From: Sitta carolinensis
Taxonomy: Eukaryota; Chordata; Aves; Passeriformes; Sittidae
Assembly: GCA_032173965.1 (NCBI GenBank)
Contig: JAVUNC010000019.1
Span: 4,464,501-4,528,500, forward strand
Reading direction: 5' to 3'
Length of the DNA: 64,000 bases
Under the pieces are notes generated by a model. It did no database searches, was not told the origin of the DNA, and saw nothing but the letters and a program-made list of their open reading frames with translations. Made by a program: the position numbers and the translations under genes. This document shows, one piece after another, positions 26,640 to 38,249 of the stretch (position 1 is its first letter; every line of letters begins with the position of its first letter).

Positions 26640-29600
26640 CAGTATAATTACTTTAAAGCAGAGGCCTTGGGTATCTTTAAGAAAGTCTCTTCTGGTAAAA
26701 TTCACTTGCATTAATGTCTCCAGTGCAGGAGCCTACAGAGTAGTTTGCTATAATTTTCTAATTTCTTCCTGGAGAGATACAGGCTCTATGAAGACATGAT
26801 TCATTTGGAAAACATAATCTGTCTTGGAAATATTTAAGTCATGTTCTGGAAGAGCCTTTTCCCCCTTAGATTTATATAATGGAGTCTAAAAGACTAGTTC
26901 TGGGCAAAAATACCCTACCCTGACTTTCTAAACCAGCATTCAAGACCAGCAGGGCTACATGGATTTTCTACACACCTTCTCAGGCAAGGCATTAGCAGGA
27001 AGGAGTGTCTGGATTTTCTGACCTCCAACACATTACAAAGCCTCTCTCTTGTCTTGGCTTCCCTTAAAAATAAGGTGGAGTGAGGAAAGTGTGAGTTTTT
27101 GTGGGACAGAGGGAATTCCTTTTTTCATAGTCACCATTGGATCCATGTAGGTGTTCTCACTAAAAAGTGTGCTTTTAAATGTCCACAGGTCTCAGTTGAA
27201 GAGTTTGTTGGGGGTTGTATGCATTAAAGCTGTAAAATGTATATCTTGCTTTTGCAGTCCTTGTTGACATGGGTTGTCCTGTACAGTGTGAAGGGACAAA
27301 CCTCTGGCACTCTAACCTTTTTTTATCAGCTGAAGGACTGGCCCTATGTGTGGTTAAGAGCCAATCAGTGTGAGCTAGGGTGGAGAAATCACCTCCCAGG
27401 GAATTTTAGAAGCCTCTTTCCAGTCTAAAGAACTTTCCTTAGACCAGGTAGGAAAGCAGAGAGGGTAGAAAGTCCTGAGCCCACCCGCAATCACATTTCC
27501 TTGTCCAAGAACATCAGATTTTTGGGATATAGGCTGAAAAATAAAAACATCCTATAAGGAGACTGTTTAATAAGTTGAGGCAGCCAAGTATGTGAAAACT
27601 CCTGTGATCTTCTCAAGCCTTGTTGGGATTGGCAGAGAGGTTTCTGAAGCACATGGAGGTGGTCAGACACTTGAAAAAGACTGAAGTGCCAAGGGCCAGG
27701 TGGAAAAAAATAATCTGTTAAATGTTATCACAGTATCTCTTCTTGGTGAGGTAAATTTCCAGGCATTTGTGACTGACTGTAGAGTAATTTCATGTGCTGA
27801 TCCTAGCCATAAATGGCCTGTCTTTATTCAGTGTATGTCTGCTTCAGGATTTTATTCAATTCCACATGAACTCATTCCACCCACCACACTCCATCAATAC
27901 ATGTGCTCTGCATCATTTAAACCAGTGCTTTGTGGCATCCTAGTCCTAAAAATCATCGTGTAGCAGATAGCATCTTTCCTGAGTCTGCACTGCTGTGATT
28001 TCTCTACCTGTCTAGAGGCTTGCAGAAACAAATGTGTGGAAGGAAGCCTCTTTTCAGCTTTTGTGGCTTTTTAAAGCAACCACAGGCTAGCTGAAACTGA
28101 TGGTGCTTTAGATGAGCTGAGCTAAGCAGTGCAGTGTTGAGTACAGACGTGGTCATACCATATTAACCTCATCAATAAGGTAACAGTTCCCTCTTCACCT
28201 AAAAGTGTCCATGCCCTGCACATCAAAGACTCCTGCAACCCTGGATCAATATGGGCACTGCTAGGTAGTTGTTCTCTAAAGGCACAAATCCCAGCAGAAG
28301 TACTACAGAAAAACCTTCTTGACTTGATCTTACAGTGCTTTTCTTTATGAATCATCTGCCTAAATCTCCAATATTTAATTCAGGGAAGACCTGTGGTAAG
28401 TGTAAACAAGAAAAAAAAGTCTCTAATAACTGCAGTTTATAGTTAATAGATCTATGAAAGTTTGTGAGGTTTTATTAAGTTGGTCTAATCAGTTGGAATG
28501 GTTTTGCTATTGGTATAGACACACAAGCTGTTCTGCCATTCTACTGTAGTCTATATTGGGATGTAGGTCTACTGGCAAGAACACTGCCCAGAATGCAAAT
28601 TTTTAGTTATAATTAAAGTGCTGAGAGTTAGTGATGGTATTTATGAAGGTACAATGAATCACAGAATTTAAGAAGCTGTGAAAGTTACTGGCCCTAAGGA
28701 ATTTGTTGATTCTCTAGTTTTGTAATCTTGATTTAGTACTAACATTTCTCATACCTTCCTTCTGCAAAGATGAGGCCATCTTACTGAAAAGAACTGTGAG
28801 CAATACAGTCAATCAGGTTTTGAACATATACAGAAATTGTACAAATTCAGCTGTGGCTTAATGGCACTTAAGTTACTCCACTCTCCACATCACATTATGT
28901 TTCAAGGTCTGATTTCTCAGTTTCAGAGACGAGTTTTAGATCACAACATACCTCTCTTAAGATACTTGCACTGTCAAGATGATGCATAAACTGATCCTTC
29001 TCATAGAAGATAAAACTGGCTCTGTGGATCACAGTGAAATTCACAGGCTCAGATGCCATTCTGGTATTCAGAGGCACCGCTGGTGATCCGACCTTGCTGT
29101 GGAAGCTGCTGTTTGCTATTTTCAAAGGGGAAAGCCCGTGCCATTGAAGACATCTGGCTTGTTGTTGTAAACCTTAAAATTCCAGAGAGTAAAAGCCATT
29201 TTCAGGTACTCAATCACAAATCAGATTTGGGGTTATCAGTGTGTACATGTAAGGTTTAGGATACCTTTTAATCAATGTAAACAGTGTGCTCGAGAGCTGC
29301 ATGTATTTATGTACAGATCAAAGAGGTGGCAATGTCTATGGAGAATAAGCAGCAAGAAAAAAATCATAGGAATGGTAAATGATCAGTTGTGAGAAGGAAA
29401 ACTTGAAAAACTTGATTCTCGACATGGCAAATAGGTTGCACAAAGATGTGGCTCTGACATGTGCACACGGGGGTGGCATATCACTCACTGCTTGCAGGCT
29501 CTCCTTACTGAGGCTCACTGCACTCATCCTGGGAATGCAGAGGAGCTTGGCCTCCAGCCTTCCCCCACCAGCAGCTTCCTGCCTTTTCACCAGCTGCTGC

Positions 29601-31165
29601 TTGCAGCTGGAATTGCACCATGCAGAGACCTGACACACTCTGCCATGCCAGGGCTGGGCTGTTTTTCACCACCAGCCTTAGCCTTCTGTCCTGGGAGCGT
29701 GACCAGCTGAATGGCCTCTTCCCAGAGCTCCCTTTTTTTCTGCTGTCCTGTCTTCCACTCTTACTCTTTGAACATCACCAAGAGCATGCTGAAGTCAGTG
29801 AGGAATTTCCTTTGGCTCTCAATTCCTTTCTCTAATGGCTTTGGGCAGGTTCTGCTGTGTCCTGAGAATGTCCAGCAAGGCATACAGCAATCTCCACTTC
29901 CAGCTGTTGGGACAATACTGGGAATCAAGGCAGCAGAGGCTGGCTTAGCTCTGTACAATGTATGGGGCAAGGACCAGATCCAGGGAGAACAGCCTGCTCA
30001 CCTCCACTCAGGCTGTTCAGTTTCTGGCTCCATGAGGATTGTCAAGGTGAGGGAATTAACAGCCTGTCTGAGGAAAAAGAAGCCTTGGTTAATGACTACA
30101 GCACCCCTTAAGCTGACCCTCCTTTAGCATCCATTAGATTCTTTGGAGAAAGGCTCCACTTGCTTTTCCATGACTGTTTGTGTCCCTTCTCCATGCTGCT
30201 CTAGCTGCTAGAGTATTGTCTCCTTCCCAGCAGCTCCTTTCACAGAAAGCTGAGGGTGGCAGGGCCAGTGTGATGAAAAGCTGCTGAAATGTACTTTTTA
30301 ATGAGAAAATGAAGTGTTCTCTATTGTGGTATGATTAGTCCTTTTTTTTTGTTTTTTCAAATTCAGCAAAAAAAGAGGAAACAAAAAGAGGAACATGTGT
30401 TCATTTGTTGTAACTGGAGTTTGTGAAATGAGGTCTTCTTGAGAAAGCTACTAAATATTCATTTCAAAGAATATGACGTTTTGGCATCCAAATATTGTAG
30501 CGTGTCCAGAATATAATTAGCTCCTGAAGTGGTTTGAACTTGTAAATATGTCTTTAGATCATAAACTGGTCCAGTAGCTATGCGAGCTTTAAAGCTGACT
30601 CTTGGAAAAACAAGACTTGGAAGGAGAACTCAAGCCACAATAGACATACACTGGGACACGAGAGAATTTTCTTCATGCATATGGTTCATCTATTTACATA
30701 TTTTACTGTAACCTTTTCAAAACCCTTGTGCCTCGGGCAGTGGATGAGATTACTACTAGAACAATATAGGTAACTGTGGATGGTTTGAGCTGTTTAGCTG
30801 CCAGTGTATATTTCATTCACAATTTAGGCTTTAATTTTCACCAGGCAAGTGAGGAAGAATGAGAAACATCTGCATCTGTGTAGTAACTGTCAGAGGACCT
30901 TAGATGCAACGCTGAAATTAAATCTCACCCCTGCAAATGAGGCTGGGAAACATGTTGTCTTTTGGGTGAAGTGAGGTAAAAATAAGTGGAATGATTTCCT
31001 ACAAATAGGCTCAGTGGCAAAAATTGAAAGAAGAACCCAAAAGACACAAAGGATATTGCTGCTTCTCTTTTCTGACTTCTCAAATATACTTTCCAGGCAT
31101 GAGAGAACCAATTCAGATCAAACAAGCTGGCCCAGACCATTGCCCAAAACCTAAATAGTTAAAGT
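26640..31165. other. Unique non-coding sequence, no gene recognised
   Basis: A+T-rich DNA with a G+C-richer patch around 29450-30130, where several frames on both strands stay open (138 codons on + at 29711-30127; 100 codons on - at 29336-29638). No domain, signal or exon pattern is visible, and no repeat family was recognised. Confidence 0.5.
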
Positions 31166-31169
31166 CTGC

Positions 31170-31222
31170 ATAGTGCTTTCAAGCTATAAAGTACACTGTA
31201 AGTGCTAAGTATTATTATTACT
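31170..31222 (+). repeat. Possible 3' tail of an ancient SINE or LINE2-type element
   Basis: The stretch has a TAGTGCTTTCAAGCTATAAAG block followed by GTAAGTGCTAAGTATTATTATTA. The pairing of a 'GTGCTTT..' block with a 'AAGTGCTAAGTATTATTATT' end resembles the tail of old CORE-SINE copies in amniotes. It is short and only a partial match, so both family and orientation are tentative. Confidence 0.4.
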
Positions 31223-32315
31223 TTGAATCAAACAAAACCCAAAGCTGTTTGAGAGGTTCAAAAATATTTGCTTAACTTTTATGTATTTATTTTACATTCT
31301 GGCTTGACTCTGCACTTCCTGTTGTCTCCTGGGACTGAAAGTGCAGATACTCCAATGCCACAAGGTGGCTGTGCTAGCAGTATTTCTGAATTGGCTGGAG
31401 ATGAGGCGCTCTGGAAATCTCACAAAAAAAGAGAGCCTCCTGTGAGCCTCTCTGCACACAGCTTAATCCACCTGGAACGTGGCAGGCGAGGCGTTCTCTG
31501 CAGGAAAAGCCCCTGCTGAAGGCAGAGCAAGCTGCTGGGGGGCAGCCAGGATGGTATTATACTTTCCCAGCAGCAGCAGCTGAAATTTTGAAGGTAGATC
31601 TTTCCAGACTGGGGAGCTGATGCAAGGGTTTTCAACAGGGCCTAGATGACTTAGGGACGTAGTTACCTTTGATTGTTTCCCTGCATTAAAGGTTTTAAGA
31701 CTCTCACACAAGCTGTGATCAATGACTCCCTTCCAGCCAGCATATGTCTTGGAGAAAGGTTGGGAAGAGCACCATCTGCACAAGACAACCTCTCCTGTAA
31801 TTAGTCAAATCATCACAAAGTCTATCTGTTTTCCTCATTTGACAGCCGTCTGTTTGGCTCACCTCTGAGGTTGATGTGTTGTTTGAAGTTGGATTGAGTC
31901 GATTAACCTCTTACCTGCTTCTGGCCCTACCTGGCAGAGCTGCAAGCTGCACTGATTCCCGTGGAATGCCAGTAAAAAGCTGGCAAGGGAACAGATGCTG
32001 TTGGGACCCAGCAGAGAAGTGGTTAGCCACATGGATGTTGTTCAGTGCAGCAGCCTGAAAGCTCATATTGTGAGAAGCACTTCTCACCCTGTGTAAAGGC
32101 TGACACGTATTTCAAAGGAAAACTTTTAATTACAGTTGGCAGGTCTGCCCCCACGCTGAAAAGTGATTTAATTTTTGACCCCAGCAGCAGAAGAGTCTGT
32201 AAATCAGGCTGCCTTCACAGTACTAACTCAAATAAAGAGCTGCATCTCTGTTGGCTGCACAGGACTCCTATGTGGGCTGAGAGTGACCTACCAAAATGAC
32301 TGTTGAGCTACAGAG

Positions 32316-32412
32316 TATGTGGCTTGAAATAAGTCATCTTATGCCTCAGTTTCCTCATTTGCAGAACTGGAGGAACAGGAATGTCCCTTCTTATAAAGTG
32401 CTGTAGGACCTA
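32316..32412 (+). repeat. MIR-type SINE remnant
   Basis: The order fits the 3' half of MIR. A TGGCTTGAAATAAGTCATCTTA block corresponds to TGACCTTGGGCAAGTCACTTA. It is followed by TGCCTCAGTTTCCTCATTTG, an essentially perfect match to the best-conserved MIR core. A TATAAAGTGCTGTAGGACCT segment then corresponds to GTAAAGTGCTTTAGAACCT. The tRNA-related head is not recognisable. MIR amplified before the main amniote lineages had diversified far, so a readable copy in a bird is very old. Confidence 0.65.
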
Positions 32413-35084
32413 GCAGGGAGCCAGCTATCATTAATTACAGTGTATTCAGATGATGGGGGCCACAGATGGGCCCTAACTGTAAATCTAGATCCAGGTTTGC
32501 ACTGACTGAGTTCAGAAGTGTTTCAACTCCAGGTTTTGGTTCATCCCAGTAATGTCACAGCCAGGATTAAAGCTGAGTCTGGGTTACTCAAAAAAAAAAA
32601 AAATGGGAAGTTTAGAGAAGAATTTGGTTCAGGATTTCATTGCTGTGGGACAAGGGACAACCTCTGCAACAGCACAACTCTTGACCTGAAGTTTGAGCTG
32701 TATCGCCCCTAGCCCTAATTGCTGTGTTGGAACACAGCAACAGCATGTACTCCATCCTTAGGCTCCAGAAAACTCAGCAAAGACTGAAGACTTCATGAAT
32801 AGCACCAGGCCAATGAGAACTCAGGCCATTTTTTTCAGACATAAAGGAAAACACAGCTTTTGGCTTATTTCACAAAAATAGTCTGAAATTGAGCTATTCT
32901 CCATTTTTGTTTTGTTTTGTTTTCTATCTCTGCCTTGTGAGAGCACCAACTTTTTCTCTGATAAAATTAGAAGAATGAATGCTAAAGAACTGAAATGATG
33001 AAGGAAGAGAACATTCAGTTAGGGGAAAAAGCCATGAAAGAAACAACATCTGAGAAAACTCCAGGTGCCAGCAAGCACTTTTTTAAGGTGTCCACCTCAG
33101 CAAGACAGAAATTTGTGGGATTTTAGACCAGCCAATCCAGAGACTGACAGCTTACTAATACAAGGTTATGGTGTGCAAGGGGTCTAGAGGCTTGGCCTAT
33201 CCTGGAGCTTGCACCTTGTCCAAATCCAAAGAGATTTATACCTTGAGTGATGGTGCTTGGTGTTCTGTGGAAAAGCAGAGGTGAGGGCAAACACTCTCTG
33301 CCTGCTGTCACAGCTGTGGTACTTTTGGCAGCCCAGCTAGTCCAGTGCTTCCCTGAGCTGCAGCCTGGTGTAGGGAAGCCTCCTGGAAGTGTGGGTGCTC
33401 CTGGCCAAGGAACATGCTAAATTTGGAGTCCTCAGGGGCTGCTGCCTGCAGAGCTGTGACTGGTACTGCATGACCATGAGTGCTGATTTCCAAGGGCAGA
33501 CTACTAGAGTACTGGATAATGTAGGGCTGGGGATAGTTTTAGTTTCTTCAGCTTTTATTTTCTTGTCTTTTCCAGGCCTGTCTGGCAGTCTCTTTTCAGA
33601 AATGAACACACCAAGGAGTGCTGTCCATCTGTGGTCTGTCTTGAATCGTAATTCTTATGCAGTGTGATCCAAGCACTGGACTCTTTCTCTCACCCTCCCA
33701 CAGACCATTTATTTTGCACCAGAGGAGGGATGTAACATGGTAAATAGACAGGGACAGACTAGACAAAAAACAGTAAGTGAGTGACAAGAGAAGGAGAACT
33801 AAAATTCTCCTAGTGGTCATCACCGAAAGCCGATGCGATTTCGTTATTATCTCAGGAAGGAAGTAGCAGTGCACAGAGCAAGACAAACGGTCCAGCTGGA
33901 ACACCTGGACACCACAGTCACTTCCACCAGCGATCAGATACTTGGCAAAGTGAGCTTTCAAGCCACTGCCAAGTATCTTTCAAAGCATTGTTCCTCCAAG
34001 ACAAAAAACCGGCTTTGCAAGAAGCCTGTTGGATGGTTTTGCACTCTGACTGTGGGCGTTGTGTCCTTCGGTGTGCTGCAGTAGATACACATATTCCTCA
34101 GGCACAACTTCCCATAAATAACTCCCTGTCAGCATCCCACTTCAAATGATGAGTTTGCACCAGAAGCACCTTGGCTCTCCACTGTGCAGGACAGGGTGGG
34201 TAGCTGCAAATGCCTGCAGCAGCACTCAGAGCAGGATGGATTACAGCAGGTATTCACTTCAAGGCTGCTGTGTTTCTTCTCTTTTGTTTTTTCCCAGAGC
34301 AGCCACACCAGGAGGCACCCTCTGGTCCTGATGGATTTTAAAAGGTGCCAGGGAGGACCTAGATAGGCAGTATGATTTGGCTGTTATAGGTAAAGAAATG
34401 CCTAAACCTACAGATAGTTTTAAAATTGGAAGCTTGCACAGAATTTTGGGTGTATAGCATTAATTTGTTTCTCATGCATCTGAAAAAAAAAAAAAAAATT
34501 ATTTCACAGTTGAGGTGCCAGAAGAGGATGCTGAAGGTGGTGTAGCATCATGGTCACTCTAAGAGTGGTAGGTGTGTGTGCCAGAAGTGCACCCCAATTT
34601 CCTTGCTCAGGGCAGTGGGGCTCTGGGCTGCCAGCAGGTACCCCTGGGACTGCTTTAGAAAAGCACTTTTTAGAGCTGAAACCTTGCTTTTTGTTCTTTT
34701 GTGTGGACTCCCTCTCAAAGACAAGATCCTCTTTAATGGTCTCTCAGGAGAAACCAGAGATCATTCCTACCAATTGCTAGTGTGAATACAATATGCAGGA
34801 GCTGGAGGACACCATAATATGGATTTGTGATAGATGCTATCCAGTGACAGTACATGAGAAGAATGTGACCTTAAATTTCTTAATAAAAATCTGCAAGTCT
34901 GTATGAAAATGAAAAAATCTTTTCAGTTAAGAAAGTCCAACTCTGCATGGTGCAGTTTTATTACTGCAATCATCCTTCACTGAGTTAATTCCATGGTTTA
35001 CAAATGTGCTAAAACCCAAATAAATGATCTAAACCATATCAAACCACTTAAAATTTGCTGATGTTTTTGTGAAAAATCTGACAA

Positions 35085-35086
<2 letters not shown>

Positions 35087-35122
<36 letters not shown>
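35087..35122. repeat. Poly(A) run, 36 bases
   Basis: The longest homopolymer in the window, followed by a C-interrupted A-rich stretch to about 35155. The nearest upstream AATAAA (35019-35024) is about 60 bases away. That is too far for an ordinary retroposed poly(A) tail, so a simple repeat is the safer call. Confidence 0.9.
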
Positions 35123-35124
<2 letters not shown>

Positions 35125-36920
35125 CTCCAAAAAAACCAAACCAAAAACAAAATAACCCCGTTGAAGGGTTGCAATAAAAAATTCTACCAAAACAAGGAAT
35201 TAATGTCAGTGTGGACAGAAGACCATTAAATCACTGCAGCAAGTATTGCTGTTGTGATGAACACCCTAGATAAGGTGTGGGTACTAAAAATAAGCCAGTG
35301 TTCCTCGAATAGCTGTACAGCATGTAAATGATTTAGGAGAGAAGCTACATTTATTAACTTGTTTATTGTAACAAATCTGGTATGACTTCATGTTAAAATC
35401 TTGGCGGAGTGTAATTCTTGTCTAGTTGGATACAATGCAGTTTATATGAGAGGCTGAGCTTTTTGGATTTGAGTTTTCATTATCCTGCAAGCAATTGTAG
35501 CTGTGCACTGACACCACTAGGATGATAGCAAAGATTTAACATGATAGCAATAGCAATACAGTCAAAGCTCCGTCAGAATTTCCATTTTAAACTCTGTTTG
35601 TTTAGAAATAATATTTCAACCAGTTAAAACAGCATCAAGTACAAACTTGGCATTTGCAGTTGGCCTGGATGTAATTACTTTCTTCTATTAAAAAAAAAAG
35701 AGTATCTTGTTTTTTTTTTTCATTATTTTGAAAATAATTTTTTCTCTGTTGTTGTTCTGGCTGCCATTGTCCAGATGAAAGAAGTTTAATCTTAAAAAAC
35801 ATGGCTTTGCAACCACACTGTCCATAAAGAAAACAAATTGCTTTTGGCATTAAAAACAGATGAGCAATTTAGGCCTGGATGAAGCTGATCCTGGGATCAA
35901 TGGCAGCTTTGTTACCCACACCACGAGAGCAGCCCTGTGCTGTGGGAGATGGGAGATCTGAGCTCCTGGTATGCATCCCTGTTTTACCCCCTCCATATGT
36001 CATTCCCAGGGGATGGAAAGGAGCAGGAACTCCCCACGCTGGGAAAAGGTTTTGTCTGCACATCAGTACTACAGCCCTAAGCTCAACATGCAGCAGATTT
36101 GGGTATGGAAAGCATTCCTGTTGCTCTTCCTGGACCTATTGACAAAAGAGATAATTCCCAAGGCAGGATACAAACTTGGAGATGGTGTGACTATGGGGTC
36201 CAACACACAGCATTTCTCACAGTGGAATAAATTCAAAATCTAAGTTGGAATTTATTGAATTTATTGGAAAATTTCAGACTTAGCCCAACCTTTCAAGGCT
36301 ATATCTATGATGCAATCCCAGAGAGGAAGAAGAACAAAACCCTACATTAAAATGAAGCCAAGATTGAAAACATAAATCCTTATTCAAAGGATAAAATGCC
36401 CTGTGTGGTCATACCTTAACTCAAGCATTGTAAATGCCAGTCAAGACTACACTCACAAGAAATCCAAATGCATGAAGGAAAAAAAGAAGGGCAAAACCAC
36501 CCAGGCAACGTTAATCCTCTCTGAAATCCAGTCAGACTGCTATTTCAGAGTTTATGACCTTAAATGAGAATGAATTGATATTAAAAGCCTCATTGCTTTT
36601 CAAAAATATCTCCCTCCTTTTCCCTTTCCATGTGCCTGGACTTCAGGGAAGAATTAAGGCTCTTCGGGTGCCTTGAAAGTATTTACTACCTCTGACACAG
36701 AACTTTAGTTTTGATTTACCAGAGTTTAAAAAGTCAGTGCAGAGCTGATGGCAACAACTGTGTAAGGAAATGCACAAACTTTGAGCTCAGATGACTCATT
36801 TTTATGCTTGATTTGTGATTTAGCAGCAGCATATTAAAGTATGCTAAATTCTAAATGCAACTGGAATATTTTCATTTCATAAGGCTGTTCAATATATAAC
36901 AAAACACCAAACAAGTGGGA

Positions 36921-36985
36921 AGCTTGTCTCATTGATTTTAATGGGAATTTGTTTCCCAAGAAGAATTTGCTGGTTCAGTATTTTC
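36921..36985. repeat. Possible ancient interspersed repeat piece
   Basis: TCATTGATTTTAATGGGAAT, then a TTTG block and AAGAATTTGCTGG, resemble the 'CATTGACTTCAATGGGAGTTT ... GAATTTGGCC' layout seen in the possible repeat ends near 21965, 50694 and 54150. The match is partial and the family is not named. Confidence 0.3.
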
Positions 36986-37189
36986 CTAGTTGTGCAAAAC
37001 CAATTTGCATGGAAAATAGATTTGACTTACTTGGACTTTTGATGCTTCAGAAAGAGGGAAAAACATATTTGGGGATTCTTGTGGGGCTTCAAAGAGCCAG
37101 CAGTCCTTTGTGGTGATGAGTGCAGCATTTGCAGGGTTGACAGCATTTGCAAAAGCAGAGAAGCACCTCAGTTCCCATGATGGGACAAA

Positions 37190-38207
37190 CAGCAGGAGCC
37201 CCATTTCCAGGAGGAGCTCACCCTGGCCCTTTTCTTACACAGCTGGCCAGCCCAGGGCTGCAGGCATGAGTCTGGAAGGAGAGGAGCTTGGGCATGGCTG
37301 CGGAGAGAGCAGAAGTGTTTCCATCCACCTCAGCCCCTGCTTGGCTGTACACATGGAAGGTCCAGCCAGGAGAGTCCTGAGGAAATCAGAGGGACCATTC
37401 CCCTCCCTCATTCCACACCACCCTGGCACACACCTCCTCCAACAGTGCCTGAAGACTTGGGATTTGGGTTGAAATACTGACGCAAACCGCTGAAAAATTT
37501 CAGGGCTTCCAGGCCAAATTTTCGTAGGGAGAGAACGAAGTTGTGCATCATAATGACACTGCACAGTATTGTGTAACACTCTTTGGAATGAAACCTCCTC
37601 TCGGGCCTGAATTATGTGGTTCTGGATGTGTTTGGTGAGAGTCACATCTTTCTGTGGACAGCTCTGGCAGCAGCCAGGCTGCTGCCTCTTCTGACCAGCA
37701 TGTCAGGCCCCATCCTGCTGATATCTGCGGACTTATGGCTTCCGTCATCTCCTTCCCTTCCTGCCTCCCCAGATAGAGACACGACCTTGCCTGTGTCCCA
37801 CACCTACAGCACATCTACAGCTTTTCTGGTGCCAGCTGGCAGCAGTTTCCTCCTCAGTGTGTATTCCCTCATCCCTCAGCCGAGTAAGGACCTCAGGCAA
37901 ATGTTGGAGCCTGGTGGAAGCAGCCTTCCCTGGACACCAGGCCATTTGGTCTCCTCAAGAACACGCTGGCATCATCCCTCACCCTCGCTGGAGCTGAGCA
38001 GGAGCCCTGGGAACATTCCTGCCCATTGCAGCCCCAGTTGTGCCTGTGCACACCCAGGACATCAGTGTGGTCCCCTCCTTCTGTTTTGAGGACAAATCCA
38101 CCAAGTGGAGGGATATTTCTGCCGGTGGAGCTCTGCTTCCCATCCACTGGCATGGCTGACAGCGCTGCTCCCAGTTTCCAGGGGGCTGTGGTTTTAAACA
38201 ACTCTTC
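37190..38207. other. G+C-richer block with many overlapping open frames, no recognised gene
   Basis: Frames stay open on both strands: 120 codons (+, 37110-37472), 136 (-, 37235-37645), 88 (-, 37548-37814), 157 (+, 37616-38089) and 122 (-, 37893-38261). The plus-strand 157-codon frame is Ser/Pro/Leu-rich and the minus-strand frames show no domain. Overlap on both strands points to fewer stop codons from base composition, not to a gene. A non-coding transcript or a decayed retrocopy remains possible. Confidence 0.45.
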
Positions 38208-38243
38208 TTTTTTTTTTTTTTTTCCATTGTAACTTCTTTTATT
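38208..38243 (-). other. Poly(A) run preceded by AATAAA on minus strand, possible retroposed 3' end
   Basis: A T16 run at 38208-38223 is a poly(A) run on the minus strand. Fourteen bases upstream of it on that strand lies AATAAA (TTTATT at 38238-38243 on the plus strand). This is the spacing expected for a retroposed mRNA 3' end. The would-be body (coordinates above 38243) has no recognisable coding sequence, and I could not find a target-site duplication, so coincidence in A+T-rich DNA is quite possible. Confidence 0.3.
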
Positions 38244-38249
38244 TAATGT

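Larger units (their letters stand above)
32425..37185. other. Unique non-coding sequence with homopolymers
   Basis: No gene recognised. The 121-codon minus-strand frame at 33596-33961 has a stretch (YLIAGGSDCGVQVFQLDRL) that faintly recalls a WD repeat, but nothing around it continues such a fold. A runs lie at 32590-32603, 34483-34498 and 35087-35122, with a possible old repeat piece at 36921-36985. The rest is A+T-rich unique sequence. Confidence 0.5.

Noticed and set aside
28650..28690. AATCACAGAATTTAAGAAGC as another CR1 terminus
   Set aside because: Only the AATCACAGAAT word fits. The GGTTGGAAGGGACC block that should follow is absent.
33596..33961. Minus-strand peptide resembling a WD repeat (YLIAGGSDCGVQVFQLDRL)
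   Set aside because: Only about 19 residues fit, the Trp-Asp position is absent, and the rest of the frame shows no further blades or splice sites.
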